In this document: positions 63,251-64,000 of the stretch, piece after piece | Position numbering within the stretch: the stretch's first letter is position 1 | How the letters are laid out: each line of letters begins with the position of its first letter | DNA from: Brevibacillus dissolubilis | GTDB lineage: Bacteria > Bacillota > Bacilli > Brevibacillales > Brevibacillaceae | Length of the DNA stretch: 64,000 nt | NCBI RefSeq assembly: GCF_006170445.1 | Contig: NZ_VCNA01000002.1 | Location: 682,001 to 746,000, forward strand | Direction of reading: 5' to 3' | Position numbers and translations under genes: made by a program | The notes under the pieces: model-generated | Databases searched by the model: none | What the model saw: the letters and a program-made list of their open reading frames with translations, nothing else | Told to the model about the DNA's origin: nothing

Positions 63251-63604
63251 CTGATCGGTATCGGGTAAGGTAAGGAACAACAAAGCGCTGTATGTACGCT
63301 CCGTAGTGCCTGGTCAGGCATCTCTGCGATAGTTTGCGAACGCAAAGGAAATGTAGGGCGGGGGCGATCATTGCTCCGTCCTCTTTTCTTTTTAGCTGCA
63401 ATCTGGTTCCATTCGTTGTTCCGTGCATCCAACAACCACTTACACCGCTTGCCAAACTTCCCCTAGAAAACGCAAAAAAGAGCCTGTCATTATAACAGAC
63501 TCTTTTCCATATACGATTACATCTTTTAAGGTACGTATGCTTCTTATCCGTACCTACTGCTTAATCAAAGAGAAAAGCAATACGGCAGGATTCCCCCACC
63601 ATAC
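63251..63604. other. 354-bp gene-free stretch with small hairpins and a terminator
   Basis: Two small perfect hairpins (TGCCTGGTCAGGCA near 63308-63321, TTTGCGAACGCAAA near 63334-63347) and a partial inverted pair GGAACAAC/GTTGTTCC (63273-63280, 63414-63421) are visible. Two short minus-strand frames here have no convincing start or composition. The dapA terminator is at 63475-63508. Confidence 0.7.
63475..63508. terminator. Terminator between the 62-residue gene and dapA (convergent)
   Basis: AAAAGAG.CTGT pairs with ACAG.CTCTTTT with A and T runs on the two sides. Confidence 0.75.
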
Positions 63605-64000
63605 TTATCCCAACAGGGAGTATACAAACGCCTTCTCTTCATCATTCAGCTCAACCAATGGCAGACGTACACCGCCAACATCCACGCCCATTTTGTTAAG
63701 CGCAGCTTTGACAGGTGTCGGAGATGGATACTTAAACATCCCTTCAAATACCGGTACGAGCTTGCGGTGGATATCCGCTGCTTTGCGTACTTCGCCGTTG
63801 AAGAAAGCGTTTACCATCTCTGTCATTTCTTTCCCAATCACGTGGCTGGTTACAGAGACGACACCAGCACCGCCGATTGCGAGGATTGGCAGAGTGAGGC
63901 CATCGTCGCCGGAGTATACTTCGAAGCCTTCTGGGGCGTGCTCGATGATCTGGGAGATCTGTGTGAGGTTGCCGGAAGCTTCTTTGGTGCAGACCACGTT
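63605..64000 (-). CDS. dapA: 4-hydroxy-tetrahydrodipicolinate synthase DapA (C-terminal part; 5' end cut by window)
   Basis: Lysine/dipicolinate-pathway aldolase that condenses aspartate semialdehyde with pyruvate. Only the last 131 codons are in view; the frame is open to the window edge. The Schiff-base lysine segment (CTKEASGNL) is at the edge, followed by the GDDGLTLPILAIGGAGVVSVTS loop (in two parts) and the family C-terminus. It supplies dipicolinate for spores. In B. subtilis dapA is directly upstream of rnjB; here the SIR2-TPR gene and the 62-residue gene separate them. Confidence 0.94.
   Translation of the reverse strand, partial: NVVCTKEASGNLTQISQIIEHAPEGFEVYSGDDGLTLPILAIGGAGVVSVTSHVIGKEMTEMVNAFFNGEVRKAADIHRKLVPVFEGMFKYPSPTPVKAALNKMGVDVGGVRLPLVELNDEEKAFVYSLLG

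Noticed and set aside
63150-63455. Minus-strand frames of 101 and 62 codons after the 62-residue gene
   Set aside because: The longer overlaps the plus-strand gene; neither has a plausible ribosome site or recognisable composition.
1-64000. Insertion sequences, prophage, tRNA or rRNA genes
   Set aside because: No transposase, integrase, phage structural gene or recognisable tRNA/rRNA sequence was found by reading both strands; small or divergent ones could be missed.

Overview
The window is chromosomal DNA from an endospore-forming Firmicute of the order Bacillales. Evidence is a gerA-type germination operon, spoVS, spoIIIE/ftsK and tepA, Shine-Dalgarno sites of the GGAGG type, frequent TTG/GTG starts, and a core gene order (miaB ... 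spoVS-ymdB-rny ... recX-recA ... cinA-pgsA-rimO-rodZ-ymfK-ymfJ-ymfI-ymfH-ymfF ... nupNOPQ-spoIIIE-ylzJ-tepA-rnjB ... dapA) that matches the B. subtilis pgsA/recA/spoIIIE neighbourhood with insertions. The moderate GC content and the kor genes would fit a Tumebacillus/Effusibacillus-like lineage, but that is inference. No rRNA, tRNA, CRISPR array or insertion sequence was recognised.

Layout. 1-6.7 kb: 3' part of miaB, an FAD oxidoreductase, and a three-gene germination receptor operon. 6.7-15.4 kb: azoreductase, GNAT acetyltransferase, then a minus-strand block of aas-lplT (lysophospholipid recycling), an ECF sigma/anti-sigma pair and an ABC transporter. 15.6-25.2 kb: accessory genes (SLH protein, heptad-repeat coiled coil, secreted phosphoesterase, lipL, cbpB, mnmM, MBL-fold hydrolase, YkvI-like carrier). 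25.2-46 kb: korAB, a dipeptidase, spoVS-ymdB-rny, recX-recA, a DEAD-box helicase, cinA, rimO-pgsA, rodZ and the ymf cluster including two M16 peptidases. 46-58.6 kb: a zinc-ribbon microprotein, a LysM/M23 peptidase, the nupNOPQ nucleoside importer, spoIIIE, ylzJ-tepA and an RNase J. 58.7-62.8 kb: one AT-rich 1361-residue SIR2-TPR gene inserted between rnjB and dapA.

Two things stand out. First, six long foldback elements (159-279 bp; 20286, 20661, 22547, 32327, 32861, 45748) lie in the gene-free gaps. They share core motifs, but their arms differ between copies while remaining self-complementary within each copy. That covariation-like pattern suggests a structured DNA or RNA family rather than a simple MITE. 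A seventh, unrelated foldback is at 46176. Second, the SIR2-TPR protein has the hallmarks of an anti-phage NADase effector and differs visibly in base composition from its neighbours.

Working together: sporulation and germination (ger operon, spoVS, spoIIIE, ymdB), RNA turnover and modification (rny, rnjB, DEAD-box helicase, miaB, rimO, mnmM), DNA repair (recA, recX, cinA) and envelope functions (aas-lplT, pgsA, rodZ, SLH and M23 proteins) dominate. Readable promoters include a LexA-like box at recA, a sigma-H-like promoter at spoVS, sigma-A promoters at miaB, azoR, aas, rny, rimO, nupN and rnjB, and a possible attenuator or small RNA in the rny leader.
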